From Pseudomonadota bacterium (GTDB lineage: Bacteria > Pseudomonadota > Alphaproteobacteria > Rhizobiales > MH13): a DNA stretch of 64,000 nt. The notes under the pieces were generated by a model. The model worked only from the letters and a program-made list of their open reading frames with translations, made no database searches and was not told where the DNA came from. This document shows positions 35,052 through 43,549 of this stretch, in pieces; position 1 is the first letter of the stretch; each line of letters opens with the position of its first letter. The translations under genes and the position numbers were made by a program. Location of the stretch: the NCBI GenBank assembly GCA_039024915.1, contig JBCCPK010000002.1, positions 186,001 to 250,000 on the forward strand, in the 5' to 3' direction.

Positions 35052-36430
35052 CAGACGGCGCACAGCGGGGTATTGCCCGCCTCGGGGACAATGACGATCA
35101 ACTAAGCGTTGAGCTGCCTCCCTTCGATGAGGGTGGGAAGTGCCCGATCAGCCATGTTGCCAGCGAGACAATCGAGGCACATAGCGCGGAGCACCATGCA
35201 GAGTTCTCCAATATCAGCGGCTTCGAATGGTTCTTCCGGCGCAAACTTTCGGACATGCGCCAGGAAGGCCACTATCGGGTTTTTGCCCATCTGGAGCGGC
35301 AGCAGGGCAACTTTCCCAAGGCGACCCGCCACACGCAGACTGGGACCCATGAGGTTACTGTGTGGTGTTCAAACGATTACCTCGGTATGGGCCAGGACCC
35401 CAAAGTTCTCGAGGCCATGCACAATGCGATTGATCGCTGCGGTGCGGGCGCCGGTGGAACGCGCAACATCTCAGGCACAAACCACTTTCATGTTATGTTG
35501 GAGCAGGAGCTGGCAGACCTGCACCAAAAGGAAGCAGCTCTGATCTTCTCGTCGGGCTACGTCTCGAACTGGGCCTCGCTTGGTACGCTTGGCTCGACGA
35601 TACCCGGCTGCGTCATCCTCTCAGATGCGCTCAACCACGCCTCGATGATCGAAGGCATCCGCCATTCGCGCGCCAAGAAGATGATCTGGCGGCACAACGA
35701 CCCAGCTCATCTTGACGAGATACTCGCGGGCCTTGATCCCGCGCTGCCAAAAATCGTGGCATTTGAATCCGTTTACTCGATGGATGGCGACATCGCCCCG
35801 ATCGACGAGATTTGTGATGTGGCCGAGCGGCATGGCGCCATGACCTATCTCGACGAGGTGCACGCCGTCGGCATGTACGGCGCACGTGGGGCCGGTATTG
35901 CCGAACGCGACGGCGTAATGGACCGCGTCACGTTGATTGAAGGAACGCTAGGCAAGGCATTTGGCGTCATGGGTGGTTACATCACCGGTTCAAACGCGCT
36001 GTGCGACTACATCCGTTCGTTCTCGTCGGGCTTCATTTTTACAACGGCGCTTCCGCCGGCTGTGGCTGCAGCTGCAACAGCCTCGATTGCCCATCTGAAA
36101 CGGTCAGCAACCGAGCGCGATCGCCAGAAAGAGCGTGTCGCAAAGGTGCGCGCTGCATTGGACGAAAACGGCATTCCTCATCAACCCAATCCAAGCCATA
36201 TCATACCGGTGATGGTCGGCGATCCGAAGAAATGCAAGTTCATCTCCGACGTCTTGCTGGATCAGTACGGGATCTACATTCAACCGATCAACTACCCCAC
36301 CGTACCCAAGGGTACTGAACGGCTTCGTATTACGCCATCGCCCCTGCATACCGATGAGGATATCGATCACCTGATCAAAGCTCTCAACGAGTTGTGGTCG
36401 CACTGTGCGCTCAGCCGAGCGGTAGCATAG
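35048..36430 (+). CDS. hemA: 5-aminolevulinate synthase HemA
   Basis: A 460-aa PLP enzyme that condenses glycine and succinyl-CoA to ALA, the first tetrapyrrole step. The core has [38 protein letters not shown] and the PLP Lys in [14 protein letters not shown]. The usual protein starts near [19 protein letters not shown]; here about 57 residues precede it, with a KCPIS motif (Cys32-Pro33) like a heme-regulatory CP motif. The start is supported by the ATGA overlap with puhE, and no closer ATG exists before the core. It ends the long bchF-to-hemA run. Confidence 0.95.
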   Translation: MTDGAQRGIARLGDNDDQLSVELPPFDEGGKCPISHVASETIEAHSAEHHAEFSNISGFEWFFRRKLSDMRQEGHYRVFAHLERQQGNFPKATRHTQTGTHEVTVWCSNDYLGMGQDPKVLEAMHNAIDRCGAGAGGTRNISGTNHFHVMLEQELADLHQKEAALIFSSGYVSNWASLGTLGSTIPGCVILSDALNHASMIEGIRHSRAKKMIWRHNDPAHLDEILAGLDPALPKIVAFESVYSMDGDIAPIDEICDVAERHGAMTYLDEVHAVGMYGARGAGIAERDGVMDRVTLIEGTLGKAFGVMGGYITGSNALCDYIRSFSSGFIFTTALPPAVAAAATASIAHLKRSATERDRQKERVAKVRAALDENGIPHQPNPSHIIPVMVGDPKKCKFISDVLLDQYGIYIQPINYPTVPKGTERLRITPSPLHTDEDIDHLIKALNELWSHCALSRAVA

Positions 36431-36912
36431 CCTGGCGGATCCGCGAGCAATGAAGCAAAACAGGGCACGTCCTGCGCGGTCGGCGCTTGTCATTGAGCCG
36501 GCAAGTCTGCTTCAGCGAGACTGGGTCAGGCAGCGCCTTACGCTCTAGCCGGCTTGCTCGGCAGCAAGCAGAACAGGGTTGGCCTAAGTCAAACCAGAAC
36601 AGAACATTGTTCGACAAGGCGGATCATAACAAGAACATGTATAGAACATCGATAAGCAAGGGCATCATTTGTGACGTGTCAGAAAGAATGGACATAATTA
36701 CCTGTCATTTTTTCTGATCGGTTAAAGTGCGAAGTCGCTCTTGGGGTGCTTGCGGTCGTAGACTCCAGTTTTGGCTCAGAGCGCTTTGCGCAGTTTAAGG
36801 ACCGGAGCCCAGTCACTCCCAAAGGGCCAAACACTGCATGCGAACCGCGGAAGACCGCCGCGACCAGCCTCGGTGAAGACCGGGACAACGCCAATGAGCG
36901 CGAGAGCAAACC
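36431..36912 (+). promoter_or_regulatory. Regulatory gap between hemA and idi with tandem PpsR sites
   Basis: This 482-bp stretch has no gene. A small hairpin (GCTTGCT-CGGC-AGCAAGC, 36552-36569, no T-run) may lie in the hemA 3' region. TGTCAGAAAGAATGGACA (36677-36694) matches TGT-N12-ACA, and TGTCATTTTTTCTGATCG (36703-36720) is a half-match exactly 8 bp further. These lie about 190-235 bp before idi, which makes idi a likely PpsR target with its own promoter. Confidence 0.65.
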
Positions 36913-37443
36913 ATGTCGCAGATCATCATTCCGGCGATTGACGAAGACGGGTCGGTTTTTCCGATCGAGAAGATGGAGGCGCACCGCCAAGGCCAGTTGC
37001 ACCTTGCCCTTTCGGTCTTCGTGTTCAGCCCAGATGGTCGTTTGCTTGTGCAACAGCGCGCATGGTCAAAGTACCACTGTGGTGGGCAGTGGGCGAACAC
37101 GTGTTGCAGCCATCCGCACTGGAATGAGGACCTACCAACGGCCGCAGCTCGGAGGCTACACGAAGAGCTGGGCTTCAGCGTACCGCTGACCCCGGTCGGC
37201 TCTCTGATCTACAAGGCCGATGTTGGTGGGGGACTGACCGAGCATGAACACGTGCATTTGTTCCGCGGCACAGCAAATCCACAAGAGCTGACCGTTAGGC
37301 TGGAGCCGTCGGAAGTTGAGGCCGTCGCCTGGCAATCCATCCCGGATCTTGCAGAGATGGCAGACAACAATCCCGAAGCGATCACGCCATGGTTCCGTAT
37401 TTATCTACGGGAGCGGTCCGATATGTGGGTTCCAGCGGCTTAG
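36913..37443 (+). CDS. idi: Isopentenyl-diphosphate delta-isomerase, type 1
   Basis: A 176-aa Nudix-fold enzyme that interconverts isopentenyl and dimethylallyl diphosphate for carotenoid and phytyl synthesis. The active-site Cys is in WANTCCSHPHWNE, the Nudix-like stretch AARRLHEELGF follows, and the Glu region is EHEHVHLFRG. It stands alone between hemA and puhA with intergenic gaps of 482 and 210 bp on either side. Its place inside the cluster ties prenyl supply to pigment genes. Confidence 0.95.
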   Translation: MSQIIIPAIDEDGSVFPIEKMEAHRQGQLHLALSVFVFSPDGRLLVQQRAWSKYHCGGQWANTCCSHPHWNEDLPTAAARRLHEELGFSVPLTPVGSLIYKADVGGGLTEHEHVHLFRGTANPQELTVRLEPSEVEAVAWQSIPDLAEMADNNPEAITPWFRIYLRERSDMWVPAA

Positions 37444-37478
37444 TCCGCTGAAAACCCATTTGCGTAAAGGCAACTTAC

Positions 37479-37496
37479 CGTCCAATTTATTTGACA
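37479..37496 (+). promoter_or_regulatory. PpsR-like site before puhA
   Basis: CGTCCAATTTATTTGACA fits CGT-N12-ACA, one base off the TGT-N12-ACA consensus, with the TTTGACA half identical to the better sites. It lies 158 bp before the puhA start. No clear partner at 8-bp spacing was found. Confidence 0.5.
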
Positions 37497-37653
37497 CTGG
37501 CTGACGGTACTTTTATCCTTCGGTCAGTGATGCGTGCCGTCGAGTGCCATAGCGGGCCATCGGTTTCGCCGGACCGTCACTTTTAGCGCGCTTTGATGCG
37601 CGGCGAACGCCGCTGCACGGGCCGAACACCGTTGGACGCCTCTGGAGGCTGGC

Positions 37654-38454
37654 ATGGATTTCTCCGACTTTGATTTCGTGAACTTTGGGCCCTACGTGGA
37701 TCTCGCTCAGATCCTTCTGTATCTGTTCTGGGCATTTTTCGCTTACCTCTTGTTTTACATACAAAAAGAAACAAGGCGGGAAGGCTATCCGCTTGAGTCT
37801 GACGAGACCGGCGCCGTGGTCAATCATGGTGTGATCTACATGCCAGACGCAAAGGTTTTTAAGCTGCCCCATGGCCACGGAGATGTGGCCCTGCCCGATT
37901 ACAAACGCGAATCGCGCAAGCTGAATTTGGAGCCATCAGAGCCATGGTCCGGAGCTCCCAAAGACCCAACGGGATCCAACCCAATGCTCGACGGCGTTGG
38001 ACCGGGCGCATGGGCGGAGCGCGCGGACGTTCCCGATCAGATGTGGAGCGGCGAGGTCAAGATCAAACCAATGCGCGTTGCGGACGTCTACGCCATTCCG
38101 TCCGGTGACCCCAATCCCATTGGAGGAGAGGTTAAGGGCTGTGACGATGCTGTCGGCGGCACGGTTGTCGATGTTTGGGTCGATAAAGCGGAGAGCGTGA
38201 TTCGCTACTACGAGATCAAGGTTTCCGACGATCCCAAGGTTCGCACGGTCTTGATGCCGGCAAACTTTGCGGTCGTTCGCACAAAGCCGGAAACGCATCT
38301 GTATGTGGACGCAATCACAGGCTCCCAGTTTGCGGATGTACCGCTGACCAAAGACCCCGAGACCATCACCATGCTCGAGGAAGAGAAGATCATGGGATAT
38401 TACGGTGCAGGCTTCTTCTACGCCATGCCTGATCGAGCCAATCCACTTGTCTAG
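37654..38454 (+). CDS. puhA: Reaction centre H subunit PuhA
   Basis: The 266-aa H subunit caps the cytoplasmic side of the reaction centre and guides proton uptake to QB. One N-terminal membrane helix (YVDLAQILLYLFWAFFAYLLFYIQKETRREGYP) is followed by the soluble PRC-barrel domain with GTVVDVWVDKAESVIRYYEI and PETITMLEEEKIMGYYGAGFFYA. In most relatives puhA follows lhaA; here it sits after idi, 28 bp before the fused puhB-puhC gene. Confidence 0.96.
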   Translation: MDFSDFDFVNFGPYVDLAQILLYLFWAFFAYLLFYIQKETRREGYPLESDETGAVVNHGVIYMPDAKVFKLPHGHGDVALPDYKRESRKLNLEPSEPWSGAPKDPTGSNPMLDGVGPGAWAERADVPDQMWSGEVKIKPMRVADVYAIPSGDPNPIGGEVKGCDDAVGGTVVDVWVDKAESVIRYYEIKVSDDPKVRTVLMPANFAVVRTKPETHLYVDAITGSQFADVPLTKDPETITMLEEEKIMGYYGAGFFYAMPDRANPLV

Positions 38455-38481
38455 CTAGGACGCAATCAACGAGGCGGGCCG

Positions 38482-39633
38482 TTGAACTACATATACAATG
38501 ACGATGATTTCGCCACCGAGCCGAAGCGCGGGCTACCTGCGCTTTTGCCTCGGGGCGAGTTTATTCTTTGGCAAGGCGGGCCAAACTGGCGCATGTTCGC
38601 TCGGCAGGCCTACAGGACCCATCTGATTGGAACAGCCGTGCTCGCAGGGGCGCTGACGCAAGGTGCTGCTGCGCTGGCGTCCGGTCAATCCATTGGTTTG
38701 GCAGCGGGCCAATCGGCGGTCATTGTCGCGTTCGGACTGGTCGGGCTGGCGATCCTGTACGGCATTGCCAAGCTCGTCGAAAAGACCACCGTCTATACGA
38801 TAACAAACCGCCGAATTGTTCTGCGGGTTGGCGTTGCTATCCAAAAGACCTTCAGCATCCCCTTCGCGCAGATAGACGGTGCCCAGGTTAATATGCATGG
38901 CAGAGGTGGCTTTGGCAGCATCTGCGTGCAGTTCAAGCCAGGCGTGTCGATTGCCTATCTTATTCTGTGGCCGCATGCGCGACCCTGGCGTCTCGGGCGC
39001 ACGGAACCCATGCTCCGGGCCATCCCACAAGCTGAAAAAACGGCGATGCTTTTGGGCGAAGCTCTGCGTGCGTTTGTCGAGCAGGAAGAGGCGAACACCG
39101 TCCGAAGCGCGACGGCACTTTCAGCGAATTCAAAAGGGGCGCTTGGGAGCGAGATGGGACCCGATGCACAAAACAAGCGCCTTCCCCCGCTCGCGCCGAG
39201 CAAGCCCTATGTCGGGCGCCGCCCCGCAATGCTCGCATTCGGTGTTGCGATCGCCGCGTTGCTGTTCGTTGGTATTCATTCCCTCCTTGGCGACCCGGTT
39301 CGGTCCATTGAGAGCATTCAGCCGTCCTTTCAACAGTCCATCGTCTTCACCGAGAATACCGATCAGACCATTGCTATCATCGACCCAGTATCGGGGCAGA
39401 CCCTGACCACCATGCCGGCACAAGGTGAAGGCTTACTGCGCGCGGCGATCCGAGGATTGGGCAGAAGCAGGACTGCGATCGGAGCAGAATTGGCAGAGCC
39501 TTACGAACTTCGCAGATTGCCCAACGACGGCATGTATCTGTTCGACCCCCAGACAGGCCGCGACATCAGGCTTGATTCCTTCGGCCCCACTCAAACCGGC
39601 GCCTTAGCCGACCTGCTCGCATTGGGGCTTTAA
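38482..39633 (+). CDS. PuhB-PuhC fusion, photosynthetic complex assembly
   Basis: A 383-aa protein joining two normally separate assembly factors. Residues 1-203 are PuhB: two membrane helices (about 47-67 and 77-97) and a PH-like domain with TTVYTITNRRIVLRVGVAI, IDGAQVNMHGRG and GSICVQF. A polar linker (204-247) leads to a third helix (249-268, MLAFGVAIAALLFVGIHSLL) and a PuhC-like domain (269-383) with LLRAAIRGLGRSR, YELRRLPNDGMYLFDPQTGRDI and SFGPTQTGALADLLA. No separate puhC occurs in the window. PuhB and PuhC help build the reaction centre-LH1 complex. The frame is open throughout with no sign of stop or frameshift. Confidence 0.85.
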   Translation: MNYIYNDDDFATEPKRGLPALLPRGEFILWQGGPNWRMFARQAYRTHLIGTAVLAGALTQGAAALASGQSIGLAAGQSAVIVAFGLVGLAILYGIAKLVEKTTVYTITNRRIVLRVGVAIQKTFSIPFAQIDGAQVNMHGRGGFGSICVQFKPGVSIAYLILWPHARPWRLGRTEPMLRAIPQAEKTAMLLGEALRAFVEQEEANTVRSATALSANSKGALGSEMGPDAQNKRLPPLAPSKPYVGRRPAMLAFGVAIAALLFVGIHSLLGDPVRSIESIQPSFQQSIVFTENTDQTIAIIDPVSGQTLTTMPAQGEGLLRAAIRGLGRSRTAIGAELAEPYELRRLPNDGMYLFDPQTGRDIRLDSFGPTQTGALADLLALGL

Positions 39634-40589
39634 GCGCTCTGCAAGACCACAGGAAATAGGCGCACCGTATGTGCCTATGTGCCTATGTGCCTATGGACTG
39701 TAACCGGATCCGGCACAGGAACGGTGGGCTACGGCACAGCAGCCATGTGCACCCCAACTAAAGGGCTGTGGAGCAACGTGACGCTCCCCTGCGGCACGTA
39801 CGTAAAAAAGCGTGCAAGGGCGCTGGTACCCGATCGAAGAAGAGCGAAGCCTCTCAAGCAGAGTTGTAGGCTTTTGACCGAGACCGGTTGGCGCAAGGCG
39901 TTGAAAACACGTTGGGCGCGTAAGCGCAGCTGATAGGCGGAGATTGGGTCGGTTCGTTTTCTCAGGCGATTAGCCGGAGAGGAAAAACAGCCCTGCTCGG
40001 CACCGCAGCGCCGTCTCCGCTTGTACGATGAGCTCAAGGTAAGAAACATCAAAAAATTGGCGGCTCCATGAGCCCTCGGCAAACTCACGATACAACCGAC
40101 CAGCCAGGAAGTCGTACCAAGCACTAAGTACGCAGGCATCATCGCGCTTCAGATCCTGAACCGCTCGCACGTCAGCTACGAAACACCGTAACAAAAGACG
40201 TTCGGCCGTTAGTCGCCACCCCTGTCAAGGGACTGCAGCTAAGGTTTAGTCGCAGACCAAACCCAAGCGACCGCGACCAATTCCGCGTCGCTCACAGGCG
40301 CGTCGTTCATTTCTTTATCAACCGCTAGGGCAACAGACCGGGCAGAAGGTCAGCGAAATCTATACCGTGACATGCTCCTATCACCCGTCATCCGGCAATC
40401 AGGAGATTGTTGCGGGTGGAACCTGCCATTTGTCTGGCAAGTAATGTGATCCCTCCAGCCCTGCCGGCAACGCCCGGAAGCGCTATGGCCGGAAGGCCTG
40501 GCAGAACTTTGGTCGATCACGAGGCAAAATGACAGCTACGGATACGTAACGCTCGAACGCGTTTCACGATCTCATCATTGAAAATGTAA
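39634..40589. other. Gene-free stretch between puhB-puhC and the puf terminator
   Basis: About 950 bp lie between two convergent transcription units. I see no gene I can support. Short frames on both strands (for example 39970-40194 minus) lack ribosome sites and recognisable features. A plus-strand frame ending at 40444 reads like the tail of a Cys-containing protein (TVTCSYHPSSGNQEIVAGGT) but has no start, so it may be a decayed remnant. A short tandem repeat lies at the left end. Confidence 0.5.
39668..39691. repeat. Three tandem copies of an 8-bp unit
   Basis: TATGTGCC is repeated three times without change, followed by a partial TATG. It lies 35 bp after the end of the puhB-puhC gene. 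No function is implied; replication slippage is the simplest origin. Confidence 0.85.
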
Positions 40590-40617
40590 ACGGCGCCGGT
40601 CTCTCGACCGGCGCCGT
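40590..40617 (-). terminator. Rho-independent terminator of the puf operon
   Basis: A perfect 12-bp stem (ACGGCGCCGGTC with GACCGGCGCCGT) around a four-base loop lies 36 bp after the pufM stop. On the minus strand it is followed by TTTACATTTTC, a T-rich tail. It should end the bchCXYZ-pufQBALM transcript. Confidence 0.9.
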
Positions 40618-40653
40618 CCCAGCACCACATCCCTTCAAGGCAACGTTTGCGGG

Positions 40654-41628
40654 CTAATTGCCCCAACTGGATGTGGTGGAGTCGGGCGTGATGGGCCACC
40701 ACGACAAATCTACAGGCACGACACCGTGCTTCATCGCCCAGATCGTCCAATCATCAACGACAGGGCCCGTGATCAGAATGCCGATCCCACCGGTTAAAGT
40801 GGTCAGCATGGCAAACCACCACGCCCACCGGTGAACCGATTCCATTGACGCGTTGAAACCCATGGTCCAGCGCCAGAACAGTGCAGCACGCTCAGAAGCA
40901 GTACCGCGATCGGTGATCTGCTCGATTTCGCGTTCGCCACCGTAGCGCGTTACCGCCAGGATCGTTGCTCCATGCATGGCGAACAGGAGAGCCGAACCGT
41001 ACAGAAACACAATCGACAGCATGTGGAATGGGTTCCAGAAGAGGTTCCCCCAAGCGAGCGAGAAGTTGTTGGTCCAGTCGAGGTGTGGAAACACCCCGTA
41101 AGGGACGGCCTCGCTCCAGCTTCCCATCGCGATTGGGCGGAAAAACCCAAGAACGAGGAAGAGCCAAATCGCAGCCGCGAAGGCGTAGCAAACATGCAGC
41201 CCAAGACCGAGTTTCTTCGCTCTACGGTACATCCGAACCCACCAGAGCAGGATCGAGGTCGTCAGGAAGAAGCCGGCAATCAGGAACCAACCGCCTTCGC
41301 GCAGCGGTGGGAAGGACAGGCCGTACTCTGGCGAGGGGGGGTCAAGTGATAGCCAAAGGAACTCCCGAACGAACAGATACGGGTTCCAGTTGACATCCAT
41401 CGCCATGCTGAAACCCATGATCGTAAAGCTGATCATAAAGGTGATGATCGACGCGACCCCCAGAAAGCCGAGGTAGATGGGTCCAAGCTGAGCGTTACCG
41501 ATCTTTCCGATCCAGTAGCTGAGCATGCCCCCCTTACGCTCGAATTCCATGTCATCATCGATGGCAATTCCCGGCTCGGGATGACCCATGACCTGCACGC
41601 GGGTGAAGATGTTTTGATAGTTGTTCAT
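40654..41628 (-). CDS. pufM: Reaction centre M subunit PufM
   Basis: A 324-aa membrane protein with five transmembrane helices that binds the pigments and the QA quinone. Recognisable stretches are [42 protein letters not shown] (with His ligands to the special pair and Fe) and [22 protein letters not shown]. It starts at 41628 after AGGAG, 9 bp past pufL. The gene is followed by the terminator; no pufC or pufX follows. Confidence 0.97.
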   Translation of the reverse strand: MNNYQNIFTRVQVMGHPEPGIAIDDDMEFERKGGMLSYWIGKIGNAQLGPIYLGFLGVASIITFMISFTIMGFSMAMDVNWNPYLFVREFLWLSLDPPSPEYGLSFPPLREGGWFLIAGFFLTTSILLWWVRMYRRAKKLGLGLHVCYAFAAAIWLFLVLGFFRPIAMGSWSEAVPYGVFPHLDWTNNFSLAWGNLFWNPFHMLSIVFLYGSALLFAMHGATILAVTRYGGEREIEQITDRGTASERAALFWRWTMGFNASMESVHRWAWWFAMLTTLTGGIGILITGPVVDDWTIWAMKHGVVPVDLSWWPITPDSTTSSWGN

Positions 41629-41637
41629 GATCTTCTC

Positions 41638-42477
41638 CTACTGCGGGCCTGGGCCGCCCCAGTTCATGGTTTCGCGAATGAACTCCCACCAATCGATCCA
41701 AGAACCGGCATAAATCGGTCCAGAAATGATGATGCAGATCGCGCTCCAGAAGCCGGCGTTCAGCGCCAGGAAAAGTCCAAGACGGTGGATACCGAGCGTG
41801 CCGATGGAATAGCCGATGGTATCGCGGAAATAAGTATCCTCATGCTCCGGAGATTTAACGGTCTCACCGCGCTGAGGATTGGTCGCCGACAGCACCATCC
41901 CACCGTGCAACGCAAGCGCAAAAGTGGTCGTGAAGAAGAACGTGATCGCGACCATATGCGCGGGGTTGTAGTGGAAATTCCCATACTGGTAGCCAGTGAA
42001 CCAAACCCAGTTGAGGTGGCTCATGATCCCGTAGGGAAAGCCATGACCCCATGCACCAAGCATGAACGGCCGAATGATGTTGAGCGATGCGAAGGCGAAG
42101 ATCGCGACCGAAAAAGCGAACGGCACATGGTAGCCCATGCCCAGCTTGCGGCAGATCTCAACTTCTCGGAGCGCCCAGGACGCAAACGCCCCAAAACCGC
42201 AGATGGTGATGATTTGCCAGAATCCGCCTTCGGACATCGGGGCAAAACCAAGACCGTAGCTGATGTCGGGCGGATCGATCGACAGCATCCAGATGTTCCA
42301 CGTCGGACCTTGGGATGCGTCGAATATGATCAACGCGGTCCCCAGGATCACGAAGAACATCGTCGTTACGCCGAAGAAACCAACGTAAAACGGGCCAACC
42401 CAAAAATCGAACAGATTGCCGCCGATGAGCGTGCCGCCACGGACGCGGTACTTTCGCTCGAAGCTGAGCAAAGCCAT
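41638..42477 (-). CDS. pufL: Reaction centre L subunit PufL
   Basis: A 279-aa five-helix subunit binding the QB quinone. It begins [35 protein letters not shown] and contains [29 protein letters not shown] 42477 follows an excellent AAGGAGG; the frame open to 42495 crosses that ribosome site. It is separated from pufA by a 253-bp intercistronic region. Confidence 0.97.
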   Translation of the reverse strand: MALLSFERKYRVRGGTLIGGNLFDFWVGPFYVGFFGVTTMFFVILGTALIIFDASQGPTWNIWMLSIDPPDISYGLGFAPMSEGGFWQIITICGFGAFASWALREVEICRKLGMGYHVPFAFSVAIFAFASLNIIRPFMLGAWGHGFPYGIMSHLNWVWFTGYQYGNFHYNPAHMVAITFFFTTTFALALHGGMVLSATNPQRGETVKSPEHEDTYFRDTIGYSIGTLGIHRLGLFLALNAGFWSAICIIISGPIYAGSWIDWWEFIRETMNWGGPGPQ

Positions 42478-42730
42478 AGTAACCTCCTTAGCCAAGCGGG
42501 CATCTGACCGCCATCCCCGCGGGGAAGACCTGCCCTTTGCGCGGCCGCTTTAAGCGATCACCATCCGGCCCGGCTCGCGGGTGCTCTGGTGCCTTAGCTG
42601 CTAAACAATGTTGCGTGCGAGCGGGGGGCATGCCGGTTCTCAGACAGGCAGTCCAGGCTTTGCGAGACGCCCGACCAATCGGCCGATGCCCTCCACATCG
42701 CGTTGTTGCGTTTACTGGCGAGCCGCCGCA
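42478..42730 (-). promoter_or_regulatory. pufA-pufL intercistronic region
   Basis: A 253-bp non-coding gap inside the puf operon. It includes the palindrome CCCCGCGGGG near the pufL side and several GC-rich inverted repeats. In Rhodobacter the equivalent segment forms hairpins that stabilise the pufBA mRNA so antenna peptides outnumber reaction centre subunits; the same role is inferred here. Confidence 0.5.
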
Positions 42731-42925
42731 CTAAGTCGGCAGAACAAGCAGCAGGTTCTTGATGGTCTCGATCGACGACATGTCGTCCCCACCAGGACCG
42801 CCAAGCCAGTAGAAGTAAGGATCGCTGAGCAAGATGAAGTGGATCAACACTGCGAGCGAGAACAGGAAGACCGCCAGCGCGACAATGATGCGCCGCGGAT
42901 CGAAGAGGAGCCAGATTCTCCACAT
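42731..42925 (-). CDS. pufA: LH1 antenna alpha subunit PufA
   Basis: A 64-aa single-helix antenna peptide. It starts [22 protein letters not shown] and has the bacteriochlorophyll-binding His in [11 protein letters not shown] with YFYWL after the helix. The C-terminal part ([15 protein letters not shown]) extends beyond the membrane. It lies 29 bp after pufB. Confidence 0.95.
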   Translation of the reverse strand: MWRIWLLFDPRRIIVALAVFLFSLAVLIHFILLSDPYFYWLGGPGGDDMSSIETIKNLLLVLPT

Positions 42926-42954
42926 GTTTTGATGTCCTTATTCGGTTGAAGGGA

Positions 42955-43101
42955 TTAGAGCCACGGACGCCAGAACCACGCAGAAATATGCGCGAGGAAA
43001 GGGAGCAGCGACATCGCGATGGCACCCTTCACAAAGAGCTTGTGAAACTCCTGCGCTTCCTGTGCGGTCAGACCCGATAGGCTTGCTTTTTCTGCAGCCA
43101 T
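42955..43101 (-). CDS. pufB: LH1 antenna beta subunit PufB
   Basis: A 48-aa antenna peptide found by reading the minus strand directly. It begins MAAEKASLSGLTAQEAQEFH, continues with KLFVKGAIAMSLLPFLAHIS and ends AWFWRPWL. The His in FLAHISAWFWRPWL is the bacteriochlorophyll ligand and the C-terminal WFWRPWL is the classic LH1-beta ending. It starts at 43101 after a GGAGGTCAT-type ribosome site. Pairs with PufA to form the LH1 ring. Confidence 0.95.
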   Translation of the reverse strand: MAAEKASLSGLTAQEAQEFHKLFVKGAIAMSLLPFLAHISAWFWRPWL

Positions 43102-43236
43102 GAAGATGACCTCCGTATGTGTGGCCGAAACCGGCCGTTACCGCGCAACTCCCGCGCGGCGGGGATTACCGGAGATGAAAGCTCTCGCTCACCACCGGGC
43201 GATGAACCGGCAAGCCGGCCCATCTGAGATCATCGG

Positions 43237-43473
43237 CTAGCCCATGAAGGCGTACCCGATGGTTGCGCTGGCGGCGGACTGAGCCTCCGCCAACACTGAT
43301 CTGCGGGCCCCGCCACCCGAATGAAATGGATCAATCCGCCTCGGCATCAGCCGAGCAAGGATCGCCACCAACAAGAAAAGTCCAAAAGTTAGAGCGTACA
43401 AAACAACGTAGGATCGCCGCTCTGTGCGCCGATTGCGCCCCAACCCAGCCCGGTTCAGTGGTGTGTCAGTCAC
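43237..43473 (-). CDS. pufQ: PufQ, bacteriochlorophyll-related puf leader protein
   Basis: A 78-aa protein with a basic N-terminus (RNRRTERRS) and one membrane helix (YVVLYALTFGLFLLVAILARLM), matching PufQ in size, topology and location between bchZ and pufB. PufQ influences bacteriochlorophyll production and antenna formation. The start is GTG 43473, with AAGGAG 12 bp upstream. The assignment rests on position and general pattern more than on strong motifs. Confidence 0.82.
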   Translation of the reverse strand: MTDTPLNRAGLGRNRRTERRSYVVLYALTFGLFLLVAILARLMPRRIDPFHSGGGARRSVLAEAQSAASATIGYAFMG

Positions 43474-43549
43474 GAGCTCAACTCCTTGGAATTGTTGGCA
43501 CAGAAGGTTTCACCCCGCAGGTGCGTCCTCAGCACAGGTGCAATGGACA

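Noticed and set aside
39679-39933. 84-codon plus-strand frame after puhBC
   Set aside because: Begins in the tandem repeat and shows no coding character.
39970-40194. 74-codon minus-strand frame in the puh-puf gap
   Set aside because: No ribosome site, no neighbour in the same unit and no recognisable pattern; could be a remnant but cannot be supported.
41581-42507. 308-codon plus-strand frame
   Set aside because: It is the mirror of pufL and pufM, rich in Arg, Asp and His as expected for a shadow frame.
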